DNA of 33,897 nucleotides, taken from Streptomyces sp. SID11385 (lineage in GTDB: Bacteria; Actinomycetota; Actinomycetes; Streptomycetales; Streptomycetaceae). A program made the position numbers and the translations under genes. This document shows positions 9,701 through 17,311 of the stretch, in pieces. The stretch is taken from NCBI RefSeq assembly GCF_010548245.1, contig NZ_JAAGLR010000279.1, positions 1 through 33,897 on the forward strand, written 5' to 3'. Position 1 is the stretch's first letter. Every line of letters begins with the position of its first letter. The notes under the pieces were generated by a model. It saw only the letters and a list, made by a program, of their open reading frames with translations, did no database searches and was not told the origin of the DNA.

Positions 9701-11969
9701 CTTCGACCCGGCCAACAGGCCGGACGCGGACGGCTGGGAAGTCGTCTCGTTCGAGAGCGCGAAGCCGGACGCGCCGCCCGAGGGGCCGCTCCCGTACCCG
9801 GCGATCTACGGCACGCCGTACGGGTACCCGGCGCTCGGCGCGCGCGCCGACCAGTCGGCGGGGTACGGCGGCGGGAGCTGGTCGACGTACGACGCAGCCC
9901 CGTTCCGGTGGGTACTGCGCAAGGAGTTCACCGCGCCGGAGGACGGTGTCGCGGTCGCGCAGAGCAGCGGCTTCCGGGGTGACGGCGGCGCCCGGGTCCG
10001 GATCAACGGCGTCGATGCCGGGATGTACGGGCAGTGGAACCAGGCCGCTACCTCGGGCACGGCGGAGATCCCGGTCACTTCCGGGCCCAACACGGTCGAG
10101 ATCGAGGTCCGGGACGTCGGCGGCATCAACAACGTCGTGGGCAAGCTGGACATCGCCCTGCCGCGCACCGTGCAGTTCATGCGCCGTCAGGTCACGGACT
10201 GCGAGACCGGCGAGGTCGTCTCCACGACGGACACGACCCTGGGCGGCGAGCCGTACGAGGTCACTGGCGAAGTCGGCCAGTGCACCACGGCGGGCGGGGA
10301 GTGCTGCGAGCAGCCGCCGCCCGAGCTTCGCGTCGATGTCGAGACGGACGTGCTGTGCATCCAGGACGCGGCGGGCGAGATCGTCGGCCAGGTCGTCGCG
10401 GAGCGCGTCTACGACGACCAGACCGGAGACCGCATCGAGCAACGGCTCGCGGACCCAACGACCGGCGCCCCAGTGGAACTCCCGGCCGGGGCGACGCTCG
10501 TGCTCTGCAACGAGCCCGAGTGCCCGGTCGCGTTCTCGACGGAGTGTGTGGGCGTCGTCACCCGCTCCGAGGCGTCTTACGACAACACGAGCCTGGTGGG
10601 GGGCCTGCCGGGCAAGTGCGGGTCGATCCAGGGGCCGGGCGGGCAGTTCCCGTGCCAGCCCACGGGCCCCCTCACCATCACGAGTTGGATCATCAACGGC
10701 GAGGACGTCTTCCCGGAGGACAGCCCCGGCCGGCAGTTCACCGGGGGCGCGTGCGGGCCGGGCACGGACGCGGCGCACGGCATGCACCGCAACTGGGCCG
10801 AAGCGCTCACCAACCTGGACGTGACGAGCGACCGGTGGGTGGTCGACAGCGCCCCCGGTTGCGCGTACTTCATCCGCTCCGAGGGCGGCGAGACCAACGT
10901 CTACGGGGCCATGACGATCCGGGACCAGGCCGGGCAGGAATGGACGCTCGGCCCGGTCCAGGGCTGCGAAGAGGTCCAGTACACGCGGGTCTACACGCAG
11001 GAGTGCGACGGGTCGGTGAGCGTGTCGTGGCTCGACGCGCAGGGCGAGGCCGTGCCCGCGCCGGAGGGCGACTTCGTGCCGTGTGGCACCGGCTGCGGCG
11101 CGGGGGGCAGCGGCGGCCTGGACGTCGAGGTGGTCGCGCTGTGCGACGCTGCCGCCGACGGCGCGGTCGTGCAGTTCTTGCGGCACATCACGTACGGCAC
11201 GGCCGGACAGGTCTCGGTCGTCGTGGACACCGCCCTGGACGGCTTCTCGCCGTACACCCCGTCGGGGACGGTCGGGGTGTGCCAGCCCGAGCAGGGCGGC
11301 CAGGATGTCGAGCTGGTGCCCATGTGCATCATCGACAACATCAACGGTCAGTCGATCGGCGATGTCTTCGCCGAGGTGCGCTACGCCTCCGACACCGGGG
11401 AGCGGACCGGCGTCACCTACGTCGACCCGCTGACCTGGGGCCCGGTCTCGCTGCCGGGCGGCTCGCACATCGGCCTGTGCCCCGGGGCGGAGCCCACGGA
11501 GTGCCTCGCGCAGTCCGTGGTGCAGGAGTGCCGCTGGGACGACACCGACGGCGACGGCATCGCCGACGCCTCGTACGTCGAGCTGATCGGCATCGGGTGC
11601 GACGGCACCCTCACGCCGCTGGGGACGTACACCGAGGGTCTGGCCGAGGCGTACGTGCCGGTGTCGCCGGTCGCCCCGCCCGAGGAAGAGCCGCCGACGG
11701 CGACGGTGGTGGAGGCGCACCGGGTCGAGCTCGCGGCCGGGCAGGCGTGGGACGCCTCCACGGTGACGCTGCTCCAGGCGGTGACCGCGACGGCGCACGG
11801 CGGTGCCGGGCAGATCACCACCTCGGACGGCGTGAGCACGCTCTTCGAGGGGGAGTCGGTGTCCTGGTCGGTCGTCAGGGACAGCGACGCGGCCCTGTCC
11901 GGTCCGCTCACGATCGCCGGGGGGCCGGGCGTCGTCACCGTCTCCTACACCCGCACAACGGCCGCCTAG
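6777..11969 (+). CDS. Giant modular Cys-repeat tail fibre protein
   Basis: About 1730 residues from the ATG at 6777 (AAGGA eight bases upstream). It is built from roughly a dozen degenerate copies of the same Cys module seen at 4640: LCD, FLR, DC, DT-LDG-PY, C. Clear copies lie near 7206-7370, 8040-8215 and 11130-11285. Several are split by inserted beta-rich domains, for example about 7430-7880, 9010-9480 and 9690-10160; the last looks like a galactose-binding-type sandwich. The C-terminus (about 11700-11969) carries the same closing domain as the genes at 4640 and 12034. The build suggests a long fibre with adhesion domains mounted on Cys-linked beta units. It is large enough to compare with the tape measure, but it has no tape-measure character. 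An 11-bp terminator hairpin follows. Fibre function is inferred. Confidence 0.75.
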   Translation: MPAGGNFTSCNCGPDAAACENPTQPVATVGLCLADGSPIAVTVVRDCAGTATSEGWLNLTTGAWSAGAPPAGTIACGDSRSITTNGTFCDVGPDGEVLGLVLVEYQYAADGSIAAVRLVDAVTGTTYTPTGEVTTCPAGTEQPERDLVQLCDFAADGTATAFLRDFARSETGAITGHSDYDLSGEPYAPAGTVALCPPESPCRSCQTLALCDVPTDPTPAPVLVAGGLAGARSGTTATGVGFTTSSGTNTLAGWFPLSLFPVATAGPFVLTLNRPAAASWSARVGISGTTTGRIVMPAGTELVELSPSHVYDPATRTLSPAAGAGQANANGDSTFQHAGPVTSLSFASDGTGGALGPTQRQVGDFTLAPSTVPFLRTVCRDCDGGGVTATDTLLDGTTAYTVRGRAEVCQPEEAEPCASTVTTLRLCDLDPNVEPDADGKRCAVPFLRHLVHDCTGALVETRDTATDGTTPYAPVQVVDCGSGGVPAMVEVPWEVVGIEPDPGSAAGRGFLFSLSPIDDPDTVGVVKVTTTATANTDCPSTPPSYSFRNPCTYTFTPDQVLQDAATYVRCDLIDFDTFEPITGLTPPPSRLGGTAYWDGSTVRPTESNGTGEMYYDGPPPVWSYRVGNTGGGNSCSALSFAAVSLRPEGCCTPCGGSSGGDGTGRTVQEVCVIATAAPTDVMPWTRVIEDGGATIYYLDQTGARYDNTLPAAHQIVACPAEEADGCATCETIPLCDVQPDESPGEPLIDFTELRLSDLEDGPTSGTLPNGVGYTVSCGSWLTPQGHYTIYPVGGPGTPACDQTWVFDQPVYLRFGVRGFNVAPRECIAYEADSGATFSIEFLHPNHRPGADPDSICGLGSATDESVVRTDGPVTELTIRATTNAGAGRGLGLLHVGLLADPQPEPGSITPFLRTTCRDCGGAVVSTSDTTLEGQPYTPAGMVTVCSAAGGGGTEPCRDSSSTLLCDTSAVDLITVFDPANRPDADGWEVVSFESAKPDAPPEGPLPYPAIYGTPYGYPALGARADQSAGYGGGSWSTYDAAPFRWVLRKEFTAPEDGVAVAQSSGFRGDGGARVRINGVDAGMYGQWNQAATSGTAEIPVTSGPNTVEIEVRDVGGINNVVGKLDIALPRTVQFMRRQVTDCETGEVVSTTDTTLGGEPYEVTGEVGQCTTAGGECCEQPPPELRVDVETDVLCIQDAAGEIVGQVVAERVYDDQTGDRIEQRLADPTTGAPVELPAGATLVLCNEPECPVAFSTECVGVVTRSEASYDNTSLVGGLPGKCGSIQGPGGQFPCQPTGPLTITSWIINGEDVFPEDSPGRQFTGGACGPGTDAAHGMHRNWAEALTNLDVTSDRWVVDSAPGCAYFIRSEGGETNVYGAMTIRDQAGQEWTLGPVQGCEEVQYTRVYTQECDGSVSVSWLDAQGEAVPAPEGDFVPCGTGCGAGGSGGLDVEVVALCDAAADGAVVQFLRHITYGTAGQVSVVVDTALDGFSPYTPSGTVGVCQPEQGGQDVELVPMCIIDNINGQSIGDVFAEVRYASDTGERTGVTYVDPLTWGPVSLPGGSHIGLCPGAEPTECLAQSVVQECRWDDTDGDGIADASYVELIGIGCDGTLTPLGTYTEGLAEAYVPVSPVAPPEEEPPTATVVEAHRVELAAGQAWDASTVTLLQAVTATAHGGAGQITTSDGVSTLFEGESVSWSVVRDSDAALSGPLTIAGGPGVVTVSYTRTTAA

Positions 11970-11975
11970 GCCCTG

Positions 11976-12002
11976 CCGGGGCCCGCAGCTCGCGGGCCCC
12001 GG
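11976..12002 (+). terminator. Hairpin terminator after giant fibre gene
   Basis: A perfect 11-bp G/C stem (11976-11986 with 11992-12002) and 5-base loop start seven bases after the stop. No leader or promoter is visible before the next gene 31 bases on, so it may be a partial terminator that lowers expression downstream. Confidence 0.65.
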
Positions 12003-12033
12003 TCCCCTTCATCCCATCGCCTGGAGGCGCAGC

Positions 12034-12504
12034 ATGTCAGGGACTACCGGGAGCATTTCCCTCGCCGGACCGGACGCGGAATTCAAGATCCTGTGCGACG
12101 ACGACGGCGCGGGCACGGTCGCGTTCGTGCGCCGCTACACGACGAGCCCGGCCGGGACGGTCACCGTCACCGACACCGGCCTCGACGGCACGACGCCGTA
12201 CACGGTGACCGGGACGGTCGCCGTGTGTACGACCTCGGATGCCGAGCCGGGCGAGCTGACCGCGCACGGCGAGCAGGACACGGCCTGGGCGCTCGCCGAC
12301 CACGCGGGCACGGTGTCGGTGACCCTCGTCGTCTACGCGGGCACGGTGACCGCGACGACCGCCGAGGGCGCGCTCACCGTCCCGGCCGGCGGGACCCTGA
12401 CGTGGTCGGCGAGTGCCGGCACCGGCGGCGTCCTGGCGGGCGCTCTCGATCTCGCGGGTGCCGCCGGGGCCTCGTGGCACGTCATCTGGACCACCCGCCC
12501 GTGA
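12034..12504 (+). CDS. Short paralogue of the Cys-module fibre protein
   Basis: 156 residues; TGGAGG sits six bases before the ATG. It has one degenerate module (ILCDDDGAG, FVRR, then DTGLDGTTPY and a closing Cys) and then the same C-terminal domain as the giant protein, with AWALADHAG and LTWSAS matching AWDASTV and VSWSVV there. It looks like a minimal version of the same architecture and probably arose by duplication. A role as a fibre-tip or oligomerising subunit is a guess. Its stop overlaps the next start. Confidence 0.7.
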   Translation: MSGTTGSISLAGPDAEFKILCDDDGAGTVAFVRRYTTSPAGTVTVTDTGLDGTTPYTVTGTVAVCTTSDAEPGELTAHGEQDTAWALADHAGTVSVTLVVYAGTVTATTAEGALTVPAGGTLTWSASAGTGGVLAGALDLAGAAGASWHVIWTTRP

Positions 12505-12803
12505 CCACGCACGGCCACTACGCCCCGCCCGCGCGCCGTGTCGACCGCGCGGTCGGAGTCACGGGCAGCGGCGGCGACGTGACGTTCACGTGGTCGCCGC
12601 CGTTCGACGCGCCCCCCGTGATCGAGGCGACCGTCCAGGCCGGAGCGGGCTTCCGATCCCTGCGCATCGCCGCGAACACGGGGGGCTCGACGACGGTCCA
12701 CGTGGACGTGTCGGCCGGGGTGACGCTCCTCGGCATCGGCGTCCTCGCCGTCGGCGCCGCCGCGTCCGGCGTCACCGTCCACTGCACCGCCACCGCGCCC
12801 TGA
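12501..12803 (+). CDS. Small beta-rich tail protein
   Basis: 100 residues, GTG overlapping the upstream stop (GTGA). The sequence FTWSPPFDAPPVIEATVQ followed by FRSLRIAANTG and VHVDVS is a compact beta pattern resembling short phage fibre-tip domains. There are no catalytic motifs and only one Cys. It is probably a small virion protein of the fibre block; its exact role is unknown. Confidence 0.65.
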   Translation: MTTHGHYAPPARRVDRAVGVTGSGGDVTFTWSPPFDAPPVIEATVQAGAGFRSLRIAANTGGSTTVHVDVSAGVTLLGIGVLAVGAAASGVTVHCTATAP

Positions 12804-12830
12804 CCGGGCGCCACCTGAAAGGAACTGCTC

Positions 12831-14099
12831 ATGCCGAAGTGCTGCTCTTCGCGGGCTGGCTGCTCGTGCGTCGTCACAGCGGGCCCCGGCGTGACCGTCG
12901 ACGGCACCGGGTCGACCGCCGCCCCCTACGTGGTCTCTACCGACGCCGGCACCCCGACGCCGGTCCAGGGGCAGGACACGGCGACCGTGCACACGAGCGT
13001 GGGCGGCGCCGGGACCGAGGCGGCCCCGTACGTCGTCTCGGCGGACGTCATCCTCGACCCGGACCCGCCCGGCGGCGGGGACAACCTCCTCCAGGAGGGG
13101 CCCGACGGGCTCTTCATGGAGTGCGAGCAGGTGCGCGGCTGCCTGACCGCCGGACCGGGGATCACGTACGACGAGGCGACCGGAGAGATCGCGGCGGACG
13201 GGGCCGCGGGCGCGCCCACCGCGCTGGAAGCCGGCGACACCGCGACCGTCGACACGACCGTCTCGGGGACCGGGACCACCGCCGACCCCTACATCGTGTC
13301 CGCCGACGTCATCCTCGACCCCGCCCCGCCCGGCGGCGGCGACCAGCTCCTCCAGTCCGGGCCGGATGGCCTGAGCCTGGAGTGCGCGGATATCCGCGGG
13401 TGCTTCTCGGCCGGGGACGGCGCCGGGTACGACCCGAGTACGGGCGTGATCACCGCGCGCCCGTCGACGGACGCTGGGAACACGGTCGCGTACGGGACGG
13501 ACGGGGGGCTCCTCGTCCCGCTCCCGCCGTCCGTGGCGCTCCTGACGGGGTGCGGCATCACCGGTGACGGGAGCGAGGCGTCACCGCTGACGGTCGCGAC
13601 CGGGGTCTGGCCCTACGACTGCCCGGTCGATGACATCGGCGGGGTCGTCGCGTGCGACAGCGCGGGCGTGCTGCGCTCCGAGCCGCGCGGCTTCGTCGCC
13701 GCGTACAGCTACACCGAGACCCGCGACTACCCGAATCTGACGGTGCCGTCGGGGTTCGATCAGCCCGGCGATACGTTCACGACGACGGTCACCAATCCCG
13801 GCTGCCGCCCGGCTTTGGTGTGGATGGAGCGTGAGGTCGACGTCGATTTCGACCTGCCCCCGGGCGCGGGAGCGGCGTACGGGCACGGCGGCGACGAAAT
13901 GATCTTCCACCGCAACACCGGCTCCTCGGTCGAGCAAGACTTCCACGTCCAGACCACGAAAGCGTTCGGCCTCGCAGACACCCTCCAGGTGGGCGAGACC
14001 CGCGACTTGCCCTTCGCGGTCACCCTTGGCCGGGGGGTAGGCGGCGCCACCTACAACAGAATCCAAATTTTCATCCGCGTCCTCCTGATCGGAGTCTGA
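12831..14099 (+). CDS. Tail fibre-like protein with internal duplication
   Basis: 422 residues; AAAGGA precedes the ATG. The N-terminus (CSCVVTAGPGVTVDGTGSTAAPYVVS, read in two parts) is closely similar to the N-terminus of the protein at 27410, suggesting a shared attachment domain. Two copies of an about 95-residue block follow, each with DTATV, ADVILDP, PPGGGD, LLQ-GPDGL-EC and RGC. The last 150 residues are a distinct domain starting near AAYSYTETRDYPN and ending in a hydrophobic IFIRVLLIGV. The 3' end is less GC-rich than its neighbours (run AGAATCCAAATTTTC). I infer a fibre or baseplate protein. Confidence 0.72.
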   Translation: MPKCCSSRAGCSCVVTAGPGVTVDGTGSTAAPYVVSTDAGTPTPVQGQDTATVHTSVGGAGTEAAPYVVSADVILDPDPPGGGDNLLQEGPDGLFMECEQVRGCLTAGPGITYDEATGEIAADGAAGAPTALEAGDTATVDTTVSGTGTTADPYIVSADVILDPAPPGGGDQLLQSGPDGLSLECADIRGCFSAGDGAGYDPSTGVITARPSTDAGNTVAYGTDGGLLVPLPPSVALLTGCGITGDGSEASPLTVATGVWPYDCPVDDIGGVVACDSAGVLRSEPRGFVAAYSYTETRDYPNLTVPSGFDQPGDTFTTTVTNPGCRPALVWMEREVDVDFDLPPGAGAAYGHGGDEMIFHRNTGSSVEQDFHVQTTKAFGLADTLQVGETRDLPFAVTLGRGVGGATYNRIQIFIRVLLIGV

Positions 14100-14101
14100 T
14101 C

Positions 14102-14419
14102 ATGGCCACCGCTCCCATCCCCGCCGCCGAGCCGCGCACGTTCTGGGCGCTCTACGAGGACGGCTCGGCGGGCCGCATCTCGGTCGTCACCGCCGAGGAC
14201 GCACCGCCTGTGCTCGCTAAGCCGGGCCGTGTCGTCACCGAGGAGGAGCACACGGCGTACGTGGCCGAGCTGGCCACCCGTCGGGACACACACCTGGCCG
14301 AGGAGCGCTCCCGCGCGCAGGCCCGCTGCCAGGAGGACTACGAGGCGCTCCGTGCCGCTGGTGTGCCCGAGGCGACGGCCCGGCGCTTGTCCGGGCACGA
14401 GGGTGACACCTCTTCTTGA
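14102..14419 (+). CDS. Small protein ending the fibre operon, function unknown
   Basis: 105 residues starting two bases after the previous stop. It begins with a short segment typical of small tail-fibre partners (FWALYEDGSAGRISVVTAED) and ends in a charged helix (about 60-105). It could be a fibre chaperone or assembly protein, judged only by position after a fibre gene and by size. A strong terminator follows. Confidence 0.6.
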   Translation: MATAPIPAAEPRTFWALYEDGSAGRISVVTAEDAPPVLAKPGRVVTEEEHTAYVAELATRRDTHLAEERSRAQARCQEDYEALRAAGVPEATARRLSGHEGDTSS

Positions 14420-14427
14420 CCCTTCTT

Positions 14428-14458
14428 TGTAGGCGTGCGGCCCTGCCGCACGCCTACA
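14428..14458 (+). terminator. Strong terminator overlapping the next promoter
   Basis: A perfect 14-bp stem (14428-14441 with 14445-14458) and 3-base loop begins nine bases after the stop. Its 3' arm runs into the TACACT hexamer (14455-14460) of the next leader, so end of one operon and start of the next share bases. Confidence 0.8.
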
Positions 14459-14518
14459 CTCGTACTCGCGAGCCGTCTGGTTTCGGGCCGGGCCTCCCAC
14501 CCACCGTGGAGGCTCGTC
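14455..14518 (+). promoter_or_regulatory. Leader copy 2: before major tail protein
   Basis: TACACT (14455-14460) as a -10 candidate, core CTGGTTTCGGGCC (14477-14489), then a 9-bp stem including one G-U pair (14489-14497 with 14508-14516) around a 10-base loop. GGAGG of the ribosome-binding site (14508-14512) is in the 3' arm; the ATG is two bases after it. Confidence 0.75.
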
Positions 14519-15220
14519 ATGCCAGCTCCGCTCATCAGCAATATCGACGTGGTGCGGGTCACGCGCGTCGATGGTTGTGGTCGCCCGGTCTGCGGGCCCG
14601 AGGCGTCCTACGTGACGGACTGTCACGCCTCCCTCTCGATGGAGGCGAATGTGGACGAAGGCGACGACATCACCTTCAAGGCCGGGAACGGGCGGCAGTG
14701 CGGGTACAAGAAGGCGTGCCCCACTTTCAATAATTTCGACCTCACCTACACCTTCTTCCAGGCGTCGCCTGAGTTGATCGAGCTGATGACGGCAAGCCCT
14801 GTCTTCTACGATTACTCGGGCAGGCCGATCGGCTTCGACTCCTGCTCGGTCCCCTGCCGGGCCGGTTTCGCCCTGGAATTCTGGGCGGATGTGTTGGGCG
14901 AGGACGTCTGCGACGACGAGGCCGCGGAGGGCGCGTGGATCTACGGCGTCATGCCGTGGGTCACGAATGGGATGATCGGCAACCTCGAACTCGCTGGCGA
15001 GGCCGTGAACTTCGAGCTGACGGGTGCCACTCGTGGGGGCGGGAAGTGGGGGGTGGGCCCGTACGAGGTGATGGCCCAGGACACCGCTGGTACGGCGGGG
15101 CCGATGCTCACGCCGCTCGGGCCGGAGTGCCACCGCCGGATCTTCGTCACGTCGGTCCCTCCGCCGGAGCCGTCGACGACGTACGTTCCGGTCGCGGGCG
15201 AGCTGTGCGAGGTCTCCTGA
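14519..15220 (+). CDS. Major tail tube protein
   Basis: 233 residues. The opening (VVRVTRVDGCGRPVCGPEAS), the SLSMEANVDEGDDITFKAGNG segment, the central FDLTYTFFQASPELIELMT and the FALEFWADV strand match the pattern of major tail proteins of Streptomyces siphoviruses. This protein polymerises into the tail tube around the tape measure. It has more Cys than usual for the family. The ATG at 14519 is fixed by the leader hairpin and GGAGG; earlier in-frame starts lie inside the leader. Its gene sits before the connector genes, which is not the usual order. It starts a new unit behind a terminator, as expected for a protein needed in many copies. Confidence 0.82.
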   Translation: MPAPLISNIDVVRVTRVDGCGRPVCGPEASYVTDCHASLSMEANVDEGDDITFKAGNGRQCGYKKACPTFNNFDLTYTFFQASPELIELMTASPVFYDYSGRPIGFDSCSVPCRAGFALEFWADVLGEDVCDDEAAEGAWIYGVMPWVTNGMIGNLELAGEAVNFELTGATRGGGKWGVGPYEVMAQDTAGTAGPMLTPLGPECHRRIFVTSVPPPEPSTTYVPVAGELCEVS

Positions 15221-15222
15221 GG

Positions 15223-15927
15223 ATGGCTGCCGCGCCCGACATCGTGTACGTGGTCAAGCCCGGGGACCGCAACGAGGAGCTGCGGTACTCGCTGCGCTCT
15301 CTCGCGCACCTGCCGCACGGGCGGGTGTGGATCGCGGGGCACTGCCCGTCCTGGGTGCGTGGTGTCGGGCGCATCCCGGTCCCGCCGAGGGCCACGAAGT
15401 ACCAGAGCTCGACGGCCAACCTGCGGGCGGCGGCCGAGCACCCCGAAGTCGCTGAGGAGTTCCTGTACTTCAACGACGACTTCTTCATCATGCGCCCGCT
15501 CGACCACATGCCGGTGCTGCACCGGGGGCCCGTCGCCCGTGTCGAGGCGTACTACGCCTCGCGCGGGCGAGGCCGGTACCTGCGCGGTCTGCGCGAGACC
15601 CGTGTCCTGCTCGCGCAGCTCGGCCACCACCGGCCGCTCTCCTACGAGCTGCACGTCCCGATGCCGATGCGGAAGGCGCAGGTGCTGGAGACGCTGGACA
15701 CCGGGGCGCACCTGGAGGTCCTGCACAAGCGGACCCTGTACGGGATGATGCACCAGCTCGGCGGCAGGGAGATCAGCGACCCGAAGATCCTCACGAGGGG
15801 GCCCGCCTTCCCCCGCAGCGTCCCGTTCCTGAGCACCCTGCCCGACAGCTTCGCGCACGGCCAGGTCGGAGCGCATATCCGGGCCCGCTTCCCCGAGCCG
15901 GGCCCGTACGAGACCGGGCGCCTCTGA
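15223..15927 (+). CDS. Stealth-like sugar-phosphate transferase / glycosyltransferase
   Basis: 234 residues, two bases after the tail-tube stop. It carries the hallmarks of the Stealth capsule-phosphotransferase fold: DIVYVV at the N-terminus, NEELRYSLRSL, a WI-PSW stretch, a TKYQSSTANLRAA segment, then the signature EFLYFNDDFFIMRPL (about 82-96), whose DD is the expected metal/nucleotide-sugar site. Known members transfer hexose-1-phosphate in polysaccharide synthesis. This one is shorter and keeps mainly the central region. Placed between the tail tube and connectors, it may modify a virion protein or a host surface glycan, or be a moron. It overlaps the next start (TGATG). The family call is by motif; the substrate is unknown. 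Confidence 0.7.
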   Translation: MAAAPDIVYVVKPGDRNEELRYSLRSLAHLPHGRVWIAGHCPSWVRGVGRIPVPPRATKYQSSTANLRAAAEHPEVAEEFLYFNDDFFIMRPLDHMPVLHRGPVARVEAYYASRGRGRYLRGLRETRVLLAQLGHHRPLSYELHVPMPMRKAQVLETLDTGAHLEVLHKRTLYGMMHQLGGREISDPKILTRGPAFPRSVPFLSTLPDSFAHGQVGAHIRARFPEPGPYETGRL

Positions 15928-16739
15928 TGCCCCGCCACGAAGTGTGCGAGCCGTGGCCGGTCGAGCTGTGCTGCGATCTGCCCGAAGACCTGGACCAGGC
16001 CGTCATCGACCGGTGGCGGATGGTCGCCTCGCAGATCTTGTGGCGCATGTCCGGGCGCCGGTGGGGGCCGTCGTGCCCGGTCACAGTGAGGCCGTGCGCG
16101 CAGTCCTGCGTCGAGACGCTGATGCCCACGAGCTACTCCGGGCCGAGCACCGGGGGGTGGGTTCCCTACCTCGGCGCGGACGGCGCCTGGCGCAACGCCC
16201 GCGCGTGCGGGTGCCGCTCGTCATGCTCGTGCACGGAGCTATGCGAAGTACGCCTCGACGGGCCCGTACACGACATCGTCGAGGTCCTCGTCGACGGCCA
16301 GGCCCTCGTGCCCGAGGCATACCGCGTCGACTCGGCGAACATGCTGGTCCGCGTGGACGGGGAGTGCTGGCCGGTCTGCCAGGACATGGCCGCGCCGCCC
16401 ACCGAGCCGGGCACCGCCGCGATCACCTACCGGACCGGGCTGCCGCTGGACGAGTCCGCGACGGCCGCAGTGTCCGAGCTGACCTGCGAGCTGATCAAGG
16501 CGTGCCCCGAGGCCGCCGGGTCCTGCGGGCCGTGCCGCCTCCCCGGGAACATGACCAGGGCGGTGCGTCAGGGCGTCACGGTGGAAATGGCCGATCCCAC
16601 CATGATCTTCACCGACGGCAGGACGGGGCTCCCCTTCTGCGACCTGTGGCTCAGCACGGTGAACCCCTACCGGCTCGCCTCACCCGCGCGCGTCTACTCC
16701 CCCGACTTCCGGCGCCCGAGGCAGACGACATGGCCCTGA
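15927..16739 (+). CDS. Head-to-tail adaptor
   Basis: 270 residues from the ATG overlapping the previous stop. The N-terminal helix with DRWRMVASQILWRMSGRRWG, then CPVTVRPC, then DGPVHDIVEVLVDGQAL and YRVDSANMLVR follow the pattern of head-to-tail adaptors of Streptomyces and related actinophages. The C-terminus (DPTMIFTDGRTGLPFCDLWL) is also typical. This ring links portal to tail. No portal is encoded in the window. It has many Cys residues (ACGCRSSCSCTELC). Confidence 0.75.
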   Translation: MPRHEVCEPWPVELCCDLPEDLDQAVIDRWRMVASQILWRMSGRRWGPSCPVTVRPCAQSCVETLMPTSYSGPSTGGWVPYLGADGAWRNARACGCRSSCSCTELCEVRLDGPVHDIVEVLVDGQALVPEAYRVDSANMLVRVDGECWPVCQDMAAPPTEPGTAAITYRTGLPLDESATAAVSELTCELIKACPEAAGSCGPCRLPGNMTRAVRQGVTVEMADPTMIFTDGRTGLPFCDLWLSTVNPYRLASPARVYSPDFRRPRQTTWP

Positions 16740-17311
16740 CTCCGCACTCCGTGCACGACATGGCGGAGACCGTCCTCGCCTGCGTGTGCAGCTCCTTGGA
16801 CGCGACCGCCGTCGAGGTCGACGGGCAGCCCGGCTGTCCGTGTCGCGCCTGCGTGGTGCCGGGCACCCCGGCCTGGGACGGCTGCGACGACCCGTGCGGC
16901 GGCTCCGGGGCCGGCGGCCAGCTCACTGTGCACGTCGCGCGTCTCTTCCCCGCGTCCTCGTTCCCGGAACAGGACCGGTCTGTCCTGGGCACGCGAGGGT
17001 GTACTCCGCCGCCGACGCTCGCCGCCGAGCTGGTCGTCACCCTGCTGCGTTGCGCGCCGGTGATCGACGAGCGCGGTTGCCCGCCCACCTGCGAGGAGCA
17101 GGCCGCCGCCGCGCGGATCACGCATACCGACGCGGCCACGATCTACACCGCGCTGCTGTGCTGTCTGCCGCAGACGGGCGGGCGGCGGGGGCGACGGTTC
17201 CTCATGGGCGAGTCGCGGATCGTCGGTCCGCAGGGCGGCTGTGTCGGTGTCGAGCAGCGCGTCACCGTCGCCCTGTCGGGATGCGCTCCCTGCCCCGAGG
17301 GGGTGTCGTGA
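16730..17311 (+). CDS. Head-tail connector / stopper-like protein
   Basis: 193 residues; the ATG at 16730 overlaps the previous gene by ten bases. It is Cys-rich, with a central TVHVARLFPASSFPEQD segment and an ELVVTLLRCAP helix, as in proteins lying between adaptor and tail-completion genes in actinophages. The end, IVGPQGGCVGVEQRVTVAL, is a beta hairpin pattern. I infer a stopper or tail-terminator ring subunit from order and size; no domain was recognised with certainty. Its stop overlaps the next start. Confidence 0.65.
   Translation: MALTPHSVHDMAETVLACVCSSLDATAVEVDGQPGCPCRACVVPGTPAWDGCDDPCGGSGAGGQLTVHVARLFPASSFPEQDRSVLGTRGCTPPPTLAAELVVTLLRCAPVIDERGCPPTCEEQAAAARITHTDAATIYTALLCCLPQTGGRRGRRFLMGESRIVGPQGGCVGVEQRVTVALSGCAPCPEGVS

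Noticed and set aside
9111..11798. 895-codon minus-strand open frame opposite the giant fibre gene
   Set aside because: Arg/Ala/Gly low-complexity shadow of a high-GC coding strand; the plus-strand frame has clear repeated modules.
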